Below are positions 1 to 9,406 of a stretch of DNA of 23,620 nucleotides, piece after piece. The translations under genes were made by a program, and so were the position numbers. Each line of letters starts with the position of its first letter. The stretch's first letter is position 1. Under the pieces are notes generated by a model. That model made no database searches, was not told where the DNA came from, and worked only from the letters and a program-made list of their open reading frames with translations. Origin of the DNA: Tritrichomonas musculus (taxonomy: Eukaryota; Parabasalia; Tritrichomonadida; Tritrichomonadidae); assembly GCA_039105265.1 (NCBI GenBank), contig JAPFFF010000400.1, positions 1-23,620 of the forward strand, in the 5' to 3' direction.

Positions 1-30
1 GTATCACTCATTTTAGTTAAATAAAACTTC

Positions 31-3000
31 TCATTCGATGTTAGCACATTTAGCTTCAAGTGCCGCAAGTCTTGCCTCAAGAGTATCAATATATGCATCC
101 TTCTGGTCTATCATTTCCTTCACTTCTACTTTAGTAATATAAGCAGTCATATCTATATCTTCTAATGGATGTTTTGTACTTGACTTATTTTCAAGCTCTT
201 TGATTTTCTCGCACATGAATGCTATTGTACCCTTTAAAGTATCGCGATATGTCTTTGCAATATTAATACATGTATCAAATGAAACCATCATCTTATCAGC
301 ATCCTTCATTGTTATTTCAAGTTCAGGTTCATCATCTGTTTCTTCATGATATGCCCATGCAAGAATCTTTTCTAATACATCTTCCTCTGCTAATGTCTCT
401 GGGTTATCATTACGACGGAACCAACTTGGAATATTAAATAATCCTATTCTATTTGCTACATATGCTTCTGCTGCTACTCCTGCTATAGCTGCTGCATCAC
501 CAGGATGATGTCTAACAAACTGCCATTGACCATGTAAGAACCTTCTAGCAACATAACCTACTGCTCCCATAATAACTTGAGTAGTTGCACTTATAACACC
601 ATCTTGTTGGTACATTTCTATCACTCCATTCACAATATTAATTACATGTAGTCTTCTTCTATCTATTGTAGCAACTACATTTCCATTATATAGTACTTGT
701 GTTATTTCTTCACCAGTTGTTTCATCTAATGTGTCATTAAAAGCTAAAAGATTACCATGAGAATAAATATTATCCATTAGTTCTCCTCTTTGTTCATCAC
801 TCATTTGTTCTATCATTCTTGCTGTTATTGCTGGTGTTGTTCCTGGTACTGTCCAAGTATCTGTTGTGGCAACAAGGTCATAATGCTGATATCTAACTCC
901 ATTTGCATTGACTTCTATCTGTGAATTTATTCCAACAAATCGTACTTGACCTCCACTAATATTTGCTGTAGTTGGTGCTGAATAATCAATAGTAGCAACA
1001 ATTGGATCAATAGTCTCTCCTCTATGATCAATAATATTTATCCATGCTTCCATTGTTTGGTCATTCAAGTAAGGTTCTAATCCAATATCTCCATTTTGTA
1101 CAAATGGTAAATTTAATCGGTCTTGCATAGATAATTGTTCAATATCTCTCGCTGTGTATGTTGTTCCTTCCCATTCTATTGACCAATTATTATCAGTAGC
1201 TCTATGTATTCTATCTGTCATCTCAATATCAGCTGGTCTTATTAGAGTCCTTCGTTGAAATACATTATTATGGATAATGAGTTGGTCATTATAAAACAAA
1301 TCATAAACATTAAACCACTCTCTTCCATGATATTGGATACGTAAGATATCAGGATGACTAGCAACTAATGCATTTCGTTCTTCTCTTGTCATATCTGCAA
1401 TATCTTCTAAGGTATACTGGATTCCAGATATATTGATAACAGGAACTTGATTCCTAAGTGCAATCGTAGTTGAAGCTGTATTTGTCATTGTAGTCTGTGG
1501 TACAGTTATATCTGTTCGAATCTCATCTGTTTCATCTGTAACAACCTGTGGCTGAACTTCTCTATGAGTTCTCTCTAATGATTGCTCAGTGGTTGTGATA
1601 GTATTTGTTGCATTATCAGTATCATTATCAGTTATTGTAATCGAGGATGAATTAATATTTAATGTTTCAGTTCCATTTGTATCTGGTCTATTCCTAAAGA
1701 AGTGTAAGACATTCGAACCAAGTGTAGCAATAGCATTTCCTAACTGAGTCAGTGCATGTGTTGTCGAAAGGACAACCTGTGTAGCTGAGAATGTTGAAAT
1801 AGCTCCAGCAACAGGATTTTGAACAGTTGTTGTTATTGGTAAAAATCTTTCCATAGTCATCTTATCAGCCTTCAAATCAACATTCACCAAAAACTTACCT
1901 TGAAAGCCACTACCTCCATCACCTGGATAACCACCACCACCACCACCACCTCCTCCACCATTTCCTCCTGGACCTGCTGGGAAAGGTCTTGTTTGATATG
2001 TATTAATTGTTACAGAGTTATTGGACATATTTAATGTTGAAAGGGCACTTGCAATACAAACTGTTGATGCTAAAATATTTAATATACTATTCGCAACTGC
2101 TACACCTTGTTTAATACTATCAGTATATTCATTATACATGGCTTGAATTCTCATTTGTTCAACTAGATTATCAACTGTCTGTTTCAATAAAGCATAATCA
2201 TAGGCTAATATATCTGTGATTCCACCAACAACATTTAAGTCTCGACGCATAGTCATGATATTATCAGCCCATATAATCTTTGATGAATAAATATTATAAT
2301 CTGTCGATATGGTAGTGCATTTTCTTGGGTCTGGCTCTACTTCATAAAATTGTTGTTGAATAATTATATCGAATGGATTAACTTTTACATCAAATTCAAA
2401 GAATTCTTTCTCTATATATATTCGAATGTTCTTATGATTAAATCCTTCAATGATTTTAATGGAATGCCTTTTTTCTCGATGATAATTAAATGATTCGAGA
2501 CAAGGATTTGACCCATAGGTATGCATAACACCTGAATTAATACAATGAGTAGGATGACAATCCCATTTTAATTCAGTTATATTTCCATTTATATTTAGGT
2601 CAGCATAAACATATAATCCATCATCTGCATTTAATCCACTTGGCGCATCAACATACATTCTAGCTTGTTCATATTTATATCCATCTTGAGTAAAAGTACC
2701 TGAACCACTTGAATCAAAAGTTGCAGTTATTCCTTCACTTAATATGGTTCCATCTTTCTTAACAACCCTCCAATTGGTAAGATAATCTTTCAAGATATGA
2801 GCATAATTATCATCATCAGTTAAATCTTCCTTTATTGTTCCTTTTATCCATCTCCCAATTCTTTCGTTATGTTTGATTGTTAAAGCAGGAGCACCGTTAT
2901 TTGTGTTCATGTATGATATCTTTTCTGTACACATGTTTTGACAATTATTTCCTGTCCAATTTTTACCATCCCATGTTAATTCCCAGTTATGACCAAATAG

Positions 3001-5298
3001 ATAGTCTTTGAATCTAAATACTAAATTTAGTGGTATGTCATAATCTTTATCTATATCCCATCTCATACAATAATAATTGGATTCTTCATACGTCTTAGAT
3101 GGTCTATATAAATATAACTGGTCTGATTCCTTCAAGGTAAAATACTTGGAGTCAGTTGATGGAGTAGAGGGAACAACATCATAGATTGCTTGATATTTGG
3201 AGACCAATGAGTTATATTGATTTCGAAATACTTCTAATATATCATCATCAATCTCAATTACAATTTTATTTCCATCAGGGTCAACAATATCAAAGCTATT
3301 TTCATCATCAGTATTAACAACGTCATTATCATCAACTTCAAGTGTACGAGCTTGAGGAGCAGGAGGATGTCGTGTAATCTTATTTAAAATCCATTGGGCA
3401 CCTCTTCCTATTGGTTCGAAAAGGGCAGCTATTAGAATTACACATAAACAAAATGCCCCAACGCCTAAACCCCCAGCGATTGCATATACAAGTATTACGT
3501 AAACATACAGAATTAAATCAGCATAACCTCCTATATATTGCCAAAATTGAGCATCTATCCAATTTCCGCCTATCTGTATAATATTATTAACTAAATTCGG
3601 GTAGTTCATGATAAAATCAACTATGAAGTGCCATAAGTTGCTCCAAAATAATGTAAATGAGCTATATGCTATTTTAATCATTCGAATTCCTTCATTCTTT
3701 AATTCATCAATTTTGTTATTAAGTCTTGGTGTCAATTCTTTTATCTCATCAATGACCTGATGCAAATCTACATCCTTAAAGTCAGCATCTGCATCTTCTC
3801 CTCCAATATAAAAGATTACCCCCACTTTTTCATTATCTTTAACAGCTTCATATGCAATATCCACAATACTATCAATACCATACCAGATAAAATAAAATAA
3901 GTTATATATAATCTTCATAAATTCTTTTGTCGCAAAAGCAATTGTTTTATAAGTTAATTTAATAGGCTGTTTAGCAAGAGATAGGGTAGTTGAAATGATA
4001 TTATACAATAAGTCTTTTATCCATCCTATTGTCTCTTTACTATATAACCAAAACTTGGATACTGTTAATTTGAGTACTTCTGGTTCTATTATTTTTGGAA
4101 TCGTATATTCTTCGAGTTTCTTTAATTCATCAATAGGAGGAATTACATAAACCATATCTTCTTTGTTAACTAACTCTTTTGGTGGTTCAGTTGGAGTAGG
4201 CGTAGGTGTAGGTGTAGGGTCTGGAGTTGGCTCAGGTGTTGGAGTAGGTGGTGGTGTTTCATCAATTTCTATTTTAACCTCATGTATTTCTGGTTCACCA
4301 GTTGTTTTATTAATTAGGCACATGGAAGTATTACCACCTGTTAAGTTCAAGAGAGTCTCATAACTTATGGTTTGATCATTTAATGCATCTATCCATTTAG
4401 TAATATTAGCAGCTGTTGTATTTGTTTTCTCAGCAAAGTCTTTCATGTTATTTATCTTTGTCTCATTGACATCAAAGATAGTTTCATTAGTAGTTTCATT
4501 AACTTTTAAATCTACATATTTAATGGGCTCAATTTCAGTAAAATCAACAGTATTATTTTTTATCCACTTTGATATATTATCATTACTTGTACTTAACTCT
4601 TTTATTATAGTTTCCATGTTTTTAGGTTTTATTGTATCTGTTCCATAGGTAATTGCTTTGGTAGTTTCATCTACATGTTCGACAATTATTTTTAAGTCCT
4701 TTAATGTATTCCAATCGATACTTGGAACAATTGCATTATTAACTTCATCTATATTTTGAATCATTAAATTCATAACATCTAACATACCTTTTTGATTCGC
4801 TGTTAATGCTTCTATTAACTTCTTATATGTACTAACATCATATTCTTCTTCTATTATATCTTTATCACTTATCTCTCCAGTGAAATATTTTAAGGTAGCT
4901 CCGGGTGCAATACCAGAATCTACATCTTCCCTCATTTTGGTTAAAAAGACTTCTAAATTTTTAGCACTGTCTCTTAATCTTTCATATAGTTTATTGAGAC
5001 TAGCACAATATTGTATTTTTGTCGTTAGTGTACCATCAGTATTCCATGTATATATACCTTTACCTCCCATAATGTTAAGAGCACCAAAAGACTCGAGCCC
5101 ATTTTTATCCAGATAGTCACTAACCAATTTTATGTCTATCTCTTCCTTATTATATAAGCAACTGAATTTTGGATAATCTTTAGGGTCTCCACCTCTTATG
5201 ATATCGATGTTGTTTTCATCATTAACACTTATCTCTATGTCTTTGTCTTTTAGCTTCTCTGTTTCTCCTGATAACAAAGAATAAACTTTAATTGACAT
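31..5298 (-). CDS. Very large multi-domain membrane protein, putative virion/surface component
   Basis: I do not recognise the family. Starting at the MSIKVY methionine the protein has 1755 residues. Order of parts: an alpha-helical N-terminal region; residues about 240-345 unusually rich in N-x-S/T sequons; a Pro-Thr linker (about 346-373); hydrophobic and amphipathic helices (about 400-480); a strong paired membrane segment (about 588-630); a beta-rich middle with aromatic and Cys residues; a poly-Gly run (about 1108-1124); three copies of an 'xTAxxIEQMSxEER'-like motif (about 1294, 1379 and 1489); and a C-terminal coiled coil (about 1723-1755). The frame is open upstream to 5403, but that extension would overlap the divergent gene at 5315, so 5298 is preferred. 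The extension contains a hydrophobic stretch that could act as a signal peptide. The start is preceded by CCTAAAATG and has no initiator-like motif, as in the virion genes. Size, glycosylation sites and membrane span suggest a surface or membrane-anchored virion protein; this is inference. Confidence 0.8.
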   Translation of the reverse strand: MSIKVYSLLSGETEKLKDKDIEISVNDENNIDIIRGGDPKDYPKFSCLYNKEEIDIKLVSDYLDKNGLESFGALNIMGGKGIYTWNTDGTLTTKIQYCASLNKLYERLRDSAKNLEVFLTKMREDVDSGIAPGATLKYFTGEISDKDIIEEEYDVSTYKKLIEALTANQKGMLDVMNLMIQNIDEVNNAIVPSIDWNTLKDLKIIVEHVDETTKAITYGTDTIKPKNMETIIKELSTSNDNISKWIKNNTVDFTEIEPIKYVDLKVNETTNETIFDVNETKINNMKDFAEKTNTTAANITKWIDALNDQTISYETLLNLTGGNTSMCLINKTTGEPEIHEVKIEIDETPPPTPTPEPTPDPTPTPTPTPTEPPKELVNKEDMVYVIPPIDELKKLEEYTIPKIIEPEVLKLTVSKFWLYSKETIGWIKDLLYNIISTTLSLAKQPIKLTYKTIAFATKEFMKIIYNLFYFIWYGIDSIVDIAYEAVKDNEKVGVIFYIGGEDADADFKDVDLHQVIDEIKELTPRLNNKIDELKNEGIRMIKIAYSSFTLFWSNLWHFIVDFIMNYPNLVNNIIQIGGNWIDAQFWQYIGGYADLILYVYVILVYAIAGGLGVGAFCLCVILIAALFEPIGRGAQWILNKITRHPPAPQARTLEVDDNDVVNTDDENSFDIVDPDGNKIVIEIDDDILEVFRNQYNSLVSKYQAIYDVVPSTPSTDSKYFTLKESDQLYLYRPSKTYEESNYYCMRWDIDKDYDIPLNLVFRFKDYLFGHNWELTWDGKNWTGNNCQNMCTEKISYMNTNNGAPALTIKHNERIGRWIKGTIKEDLTDDDNYAHILKDYLTNWRVVKKDGTILSEGITATFDSSGSGTFTQDGYKYEQARMYVDAPSGLNADDGLYVYADLNINGNITELKWDCHPTHCINSGVMHTYGSNPCLESFNYHREKRHSIKIIEGFNHKNIRIYIEKEFFEFDVKVNPFDIIIQQQFYEVEPDPRKCTTISTDYNIYSSKIIWADNIMTMRRDLNVVGGITDILAYDYALLKQTVDNLVEQMRIQAMYNEYTDSIKQGVAVANSILNILASTVCIASALSTLNMSNNSVTINTYQTRPFPAGPGGNGGGGGGGGGGYPGDGGSGFQGKFLVNVDLKADKMTMERFLPITTTVQNPVAGAISTFSATQVVLSTTHALTQLGNAIATLGSNVLHFFRNRPDTNGTETLNINSSSITITDNDTDNATNTITTTEQSLERTHREVQPQVVTDETDEIRTDITVPQTTMTNTASTTIALRNQVPVINISGIQYTLEDIADMTREERNALVASHPDILRIQYHGREWFNVYDLFYNDQLIIHNNVFQRRTLIRPADIEMTDRIHRATDNNWSIEWEGTTYTARDIEQLSMQDRLNLPFVQNGDIGLEPYLNDQTMEAWINIIDHRGETIDPIVATIDYSAPTTANISGGQVRFVGINSQIEVNANGVRYQHYDLVATTDTWTVPGTTPAITARMIEQMSDEQRGELMDNIYSHGNLLAFNDTLDETTGEEITQVLYNGNVVATIDRRRLHVINIVNGVIEMYQQDGVISATTQVIMGAVGYVARRFLHGQWQFVRHHPGDAAAIAGVAAEAYVANRIGLFNIPSWFRRNDNPETLAEEDVLEKILAWAYHEETDDEPELEITMKDADKMMVSFDTCINIAKTYRDTLKGTIAFMCEKIKELENKSSTKHPLEDIDMTAYITKVEVKEMIDQKDAYIDTLEARLAALEAKCANIE

Positions 5299-5314
5299 TT
5301 TAGGATATAATAAA

Positions 5315-6055
5315 ATGCTAGTATCAGTACAAAGCACAAATGCAGATGAATATAATAAGGTATCGGTTAATTTAGATATACCTTGGAAGTGTAAATATGT
5401 CAAGTATTATGTATCTTCATTAAGCACCTTGAGTAATATTCTGTTAACCAATGATGAAGATTATATTGAGATGTCAAGTGATTCAGTACCTATTAAAGCC
5501 TATTTTCGAACTCCTAAATTTTCTTATACAATCAAAGAATTACAATCGGTATTAAATTTAATGTCTTGGTTTCAATGGGAGTATAAACAAGAAACAAGAA
5601 CATTCCAAATAAAAACCACAATGAAGACTACCATTACGTCTTTAACTCATCGAGCTGCATTAGTAACTGGTCTTTATAATACTCCATTGCCTTTAGAGTT
5701 ACCTGCTAATACAACCTATATAATAAAAGATATACCAATATTAAATCATACTAAGTTGTATCTAGTATCACTACAAGGTAATGCCATATACTCGAATATA
5801 GGTGAACAGCAATATACACCTTCAGTTATAGGTACAATAAATACCTTCACTGTAGATAAGAAACCACTTATATATGATTTCGAGACTGAGGGTAAGCCTT
5901 TAAAAATAAAAACATTTACAGATTCATTAAAGTTTTTAGAATTAAGTTTAGTAGATTTTCAATACCAGCCGATATTGTTAAAAAGTCCTTTGTTCATAAC
6001 TATCAAAATTAAACCATCCAACTCGACTGATATCAATGATGTTATAACTAAGTAA
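5315..6055 (+). CDS. Putative beta-rich minor virion protein
   Basis: A 246-residue protein without recognised motifs. The sequence alternates hydrophobic and polar residues with many Thr, Tyr and Ile, typical of a beta-sandwich. It ends in a segment (about 208-235: 'FLELSLVDFQYQPILLKSP' then a beta strand) resembling the end of jelly-roll minor capsid proteins in Polintons. The call rests on this general look only. It starts 16 bases from the start of the large minus-strand gene and ends overlapping the polymerase gene tail-to-tail by 8 bases. The TAA stop sits inside a TAAA, the usual trichomonad polyadenylation context. No initiator-like motif lies upstream (AATAAAATG), as in the capsid-module genes. 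Confidence 0.72.
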   Translation: MLVSVQSTNADEYNKVSVNLDIPWKCKYVKYYVSSLSTLSNILLTNDEDYIEMSSDSVPIKAYFRTPKFSYTIKELQSVLNLMSWFQWEYKQETRTFQIKTTMKTTITSLTHRAALVTGLYNTPLPLELPANTTYIIKDIPILNHTKLYLVSLQGNAIYSNIGEQQYTPSVIGTINTFTVDKKPLIYDFETEGKPLKIKTFTDSLKFLELSLVDFQYQPILLKSPLFITIKIKPSNSTDINDVITK

Positions 6056-9000
6056 ACCTAAGAGTACGTGCAAATTTAGGTAAGTTGGTTTGTTGAAATG
6101 TCTTTGACTTCCTGAATGCATTCGAGCCATCCAACAAATCAAATGTCATGCTTTCTCCTTTGTACATCCTTTCAAAAAGTTCTTCAACTGAGATATCCAT
6201 CCTTTTGCACTTGTTGAGAATAACTTGTTTTGGAATTCCTTTGAGTCTAATATGATATCCTTCATTTCCTTGTTCATCAACCAAGATATCGAGGTAGCTC
6301 TTTTTACCAAGTGCAATGAGTTTTCTTGAGTGTATTTCCCCTTGACTACCTTCGAACTCATCAAAGTCATTATGAAACTGACACATATTTTTTCCAATAA
6401 GAAGTTGATGATACTTGAACTGGAATAAGTCAGCTATCCTTGGTACATCTTTTTCAAGTACATGCATACTATCAGTATCTTGATAAAAGATAGGTATACC
6501 TGCTTGTTCAGCTGTAGCCATAACCCTGTTCATTAAGTGCTTACTCCAAGAGAGAACGCTTGCACCAAATTGAGGTAGGTTGAAATGGTCATTAATTGGT
6601 TTCAACTTCTTGACATAGCACTTATCAATATTAGCATCTTCAACAACCTCCTTGATAAAGTTGTAGTTCCTCCATAGGTACTTGTATAGTTGGCTTTTTG
6701 GTACTGTCTTGGTTTCAGTCTTTGTTGCTTTTAATATTGACTTGCCATATATGGAGTTGAGGAGGAGCTTTATTGTTTGTTCAAGAGGGTTCTTTTGCTT
6801 TTTATAACTTGCCCTGAGATTAAAGAGCTTCTCAATGAACTCATTGATTTTCTTGTTAAATCCTTCATCAAAGTAATAGCCACGTATTAACTCATATTCA
6901 ACATCATAAAATTCGAACAAGTCCATGAGACCTACTTTATCGATATAATAATGGTCAACAAGGAAATTGCCGAATATTTTACTACCTGCTTCATTCCTTG
7001 TAAATACTTGTCCAAATTTATATGGCTCTTTTGATTTACATTCGAGTTTCTTGATGTTGACTTCGATAAAGAATGTATCATATTGCATAAGTTGTTCATG
7101 TGTTGTACCTTGTGATATTACTTTAGGTCTTCCTAATGGTATACCATCCATAACATACATTGCAGATGGATATAAGCTAACTGCATCAAAGTCTTGTATC
7201 TTTCCTTCGATGTATTGCTTTTCATTACCTGCTGTCATTGTTCTTCCACCAGAGACACATCGTTGTATGAAGTCTTGACACTTACCTGATAGTTCATAAC
7301 ATCCATCAAAGCAACCATATTTCTTGGCAAAGCAGTATCCAATAGCACTTATAGATATAAAATCATGAACACCATACATATCTGTCTTTGTTTCTTTAAA
7401 GACTGCTTTCAGGTCTTCATTAAATTTTTCCATTCCCTTCATCAAAACAATACAGTCCTTGAAACAATAGAAGATGGCATATTTAATGATGTCGATTTTG
7501 CCATCATTATAGCAATTTGCGATTTTTGCATTTTCGATAATCTGCTTGCAGTTTGCATCAAGTTGTGCTTTCGATAACTTATCTGCATTTTCATCGATGT
7601 ATTGCTGTTGGAACTCAGTAGCATCAACAATTCTTCTTTGAATGTTCTCTTGTGTATATAGCTTATATGCCATGACTTCCTTGTGAACATTGAGGTTGAA
7701 CATTGTAGCAAATTTACTTAATGCTTGAGGTATTATACTATATGAGTTCCTGAATGTTAATCTCTTTTTGACTTTCCTTGTACCTTCTTCGAATAATGTC
7801 ATGATGATTTGCAACACAGTTCCACTTCGTTCTGTTATCTGTGTATCCCATCCAGGTGTGTTAATGAAAAAGCATGCATCATACTTGAGGTTGTGAAAAT
7901 ATGTTAATGAACCACTCCATAAATAATTCAAGAGCTTCTGTCCACAATCTTCACCTTGAATAGATATTTTATGTATGTTGGCACCATCTCGAAAGATAGT
8001 ACAATTGAGATATGGTATATGTGGACTGACTGTAGAGTTTGTTTCGAAGTCGCTATAATAAATCCTTGACCATGTATTTTGTTTCTTTTTATTATTCTCA
8101 ATGAGTCTTGTACTTTGTTCTGCATTATATTCGAGACTTACATAGTCATTAACATGTTCATATTCAGTTGTGTTGATAATATCCATTTCGCATGCTTTGA
8201 TTTCTTCAAATAGATGTAACTCAAACATCTTTTGGAAAAAGGTTATTGGTTTGATTCCTTCATGTTTATAGTCTTTGACAGTCTTTCCATTTTTCTCCAA
8301 TCTTGCTATCATACATCTTTTGTCAAAAGGCATATATGCAAATGTTCTATCAAGTTCTTCATAGTGTTGAAGGTAGAATAATGTACAAGGTATTTTCCTG
8401 TTGAGCATATAATGGTCTTTGAACAATATCAGGTTAACTTCTCTTTTAAAATCAACAGACCATTTTTTCTTTCTGGTGTTGATTCTTGTTTCATACTTGT
8501 ATTTATCAGGTTGTTCAACAATTCTAATGATACTAAAATTGCACTTGAACTTTTTAGCTACTTCTTCTATCTTGTTATTGGGTATGGCTCTTGTTTGAAC
8601 AAAAAATCGTAAGTCATCTATTTCATCATCAGTGAACACACCTGATTGTATACAAGCATATACAAAACAATTATCTCTGTAGTTCTCTTTCCTTACCTCA
8701 TGAAAGATTTGGTATGTAGATAAGTCTATAGGTGATAGATTGATGTATGGGAAAAAACTACCTTCTGGTGTATTTCGATAGTCTTCATCAATTTCGACTT
8801 CATCATCATAGATTTCATGAGTATCCATATCTTGCATCTTGGTTCTAAAATGAACACCATCATTTGTTTTGTTCATGTCAATAAATTGTACCTCATATCG
8901 AACTGGAATGAACATGTTTGAGATATATGGATTAGTGTCTGATTGGTCTTCACTTAAATCAAGTTCTCCTGTTATATGACCTAATGTACTTTCGATGTTG

Positions 9001-9332
9001 TGCTTATCACTGAGTGTGAAGTACTTATAAGTTCCATCAAGTGCAATTGCTTTAACAATAGGTCTTCCAACATTTTTCTTTTTATGTATCTGTCGTAGTG
9101 CTTCCGTAAATGCGTACCTCTTATCTTCATCTTGATTGATGTCTGTAGCAAAACCAATACCTTGTCCTGCAGGAATCATGAGCTTCCTCATTTCTTCTTT
9201 AAATTTGTCTTTCTTTTGGTATTGTTTTGCACGTCGATTATATTCACGACGAAACTGTGATTTTGTATCAGCATAGACATCTCCAATAGCATCTAAAAAA
9301 TTATCTTCAATGTCCTTGTTCATGTTTAACAT
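6048..9332 (-). CDS. POLB: Protein-primed family B DNA polymerase with OTU-like N-terminal region
   Basis: A 1094-residue polymerase that would copy the element from its ends using a protein primer, as known for Polintons. The 3'-5' exonuclease motifs are visible: DFETNS (about 427), FHNLKYD (about 480) and YCFKDC (about 625). Polymerase motifs are FDAVSLYPSAM (A, about 714), KLLLNSIYGKS (B, about 855) and YQDTDSMHV (C, about 952). Before the exonuclease, residues about 218-310 contain DNCFVYA and later DHYML, matching the Cys and His boxes of OTU cysteine proteases. Start: an ATG-initiated MLNMNK at 9332 lies 11 bases after the A of an initiator-like TCACTT. The frame is open to 9365 and a second ATG lies at 9323. 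It is the only large replication gene and stands alone, with its own promoter-like site. Polymerase identity is certain; the OTU-like reading is inference. Confidence 0.97.
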   Translation of the reverse strand: MLNMNKDIEDNFLDAIGDVYADTKSQFRREYNRRAKQYQKKDKFKEEMRKLMIPAGQGIGFATDINQDEDKRYAFTEALRQIHKKKNVGRPIVKAIALDGTYKYFTLSDKHNIESTLGHITGELDLSEDQSDTNPYISNMFIPVRYEVQFIDMNKTNDGVHFRTKMQDMDTHEIYDDEVEIDEDYRNTPEGSFFPYINLSPIDLSTYQIFHEVRKENYRDNCFVYACIQSGVFTDDEIDDLRFFVQTRAIPNNKIEEVAKKFKCNFSIIRIVEQPDKYKYETRINTRKKKWSVDFKREVNLILFKDHYMLNRKIPCTLFYLQHYEELDRTFAYMPFDKRCMIARLEKNGKTVKDYKHEGIKPITFFQKMFELHLFEEIKACEMDIINTTEYEHVNDYVSLEYNAEQSTRLIENNKKKQNTWSRIYYSDFETNSTVSPHIPYLNCTIFRDGANIHKISIQGEDCGQKLLNYLWSGSLTYFHNLKYDACFFINTPGWDTQITERSGTVLQIIMTLFEEGTRKVKKRLTFRNSYSIIPQALSKFATMFNLNVHKEVMAYKLYTQENIQRRIVDATEFQQQYIDENADKLSKAQLDANCKQIIENAKIANCYNDGKIDIIKYAIFYCFKDCIVLMKGMEKFNEDLKAVFKETKTDMYGVHDFISISAIGYCFAKKYGCFDGCYELSGKCQDFIQRCVSGGRTMTAGNEKQYIEGKIQDFDAVSLYPSAMYVMDGIPLGRPKVISQGTTHEQLMQYDTFFIEVNIKKLECKSKEPYKFGQVFTRNEAGSKIFGNFLVDHYYIDKVGLMDLFEFYDVEYELIRGYYFDEGFNKKINEFIEKLFNLRASYKKQKNPLEQTIKLLLNSIYGKSILKATKTETKTVPKSQLYKYLWRNYNFIKEVVEDANIDKCYVKKLKPINDHFNLPQFGASVLSWSKHLMNRVMATAEQAGIPIFYQDTDSMHVLEKDVPRIADLFQFKYHQLLIGKNMCQFHNDFDEFEGSQGEIHSRKLIALGKKSYLDILVDEQGNEGYHIRLKGIPKQVILNKCKRMDISVEELFERMYKGESMTFDLLDGSNAFRKSKTFQQTNLPKFARTLRFT

Positions 9333-9339
9333 AAAATAA

Positions 9340-9345
9340 AAGTGA
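9340..9345 (-). promoter_or_regulatory. Initiator-like TCACTT before the polymerase gene
   Basis: TCACTT on the minus strand fits the trichomonad initiator core TCA(C/T)T(A/T). Its A is 11 bases upstream of the ATG at 9332, within the short leader typical of trichomonads. Confidence 0.6.
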
Positions 9346-9406
9346 AACGATAAAAATAAAAACAAAGAAAAAGTTAAAAAAATTATTTTTTTAGTTATGA
9401 CCTATC

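Noticed and set aside
1-30. Left end of the element
   Set aside because: No terminal repeat or match to the right-hand arrays is visible in these bases, so the element probably continues to the left.
4163-4363. Plus-strand open frame with a Gly-Val repeat
   Set aside because: Antisense shadow of the Pro-Thr linker of the giant protein.
5290-5315. Bacterial-type promoter (TTGACA-like and TATAAT) before the gene at 5315
   Set aside because: The element is eukaryotic and AT-rich; the match is short, wrongly spaced, and overlaps the start of the other gene.
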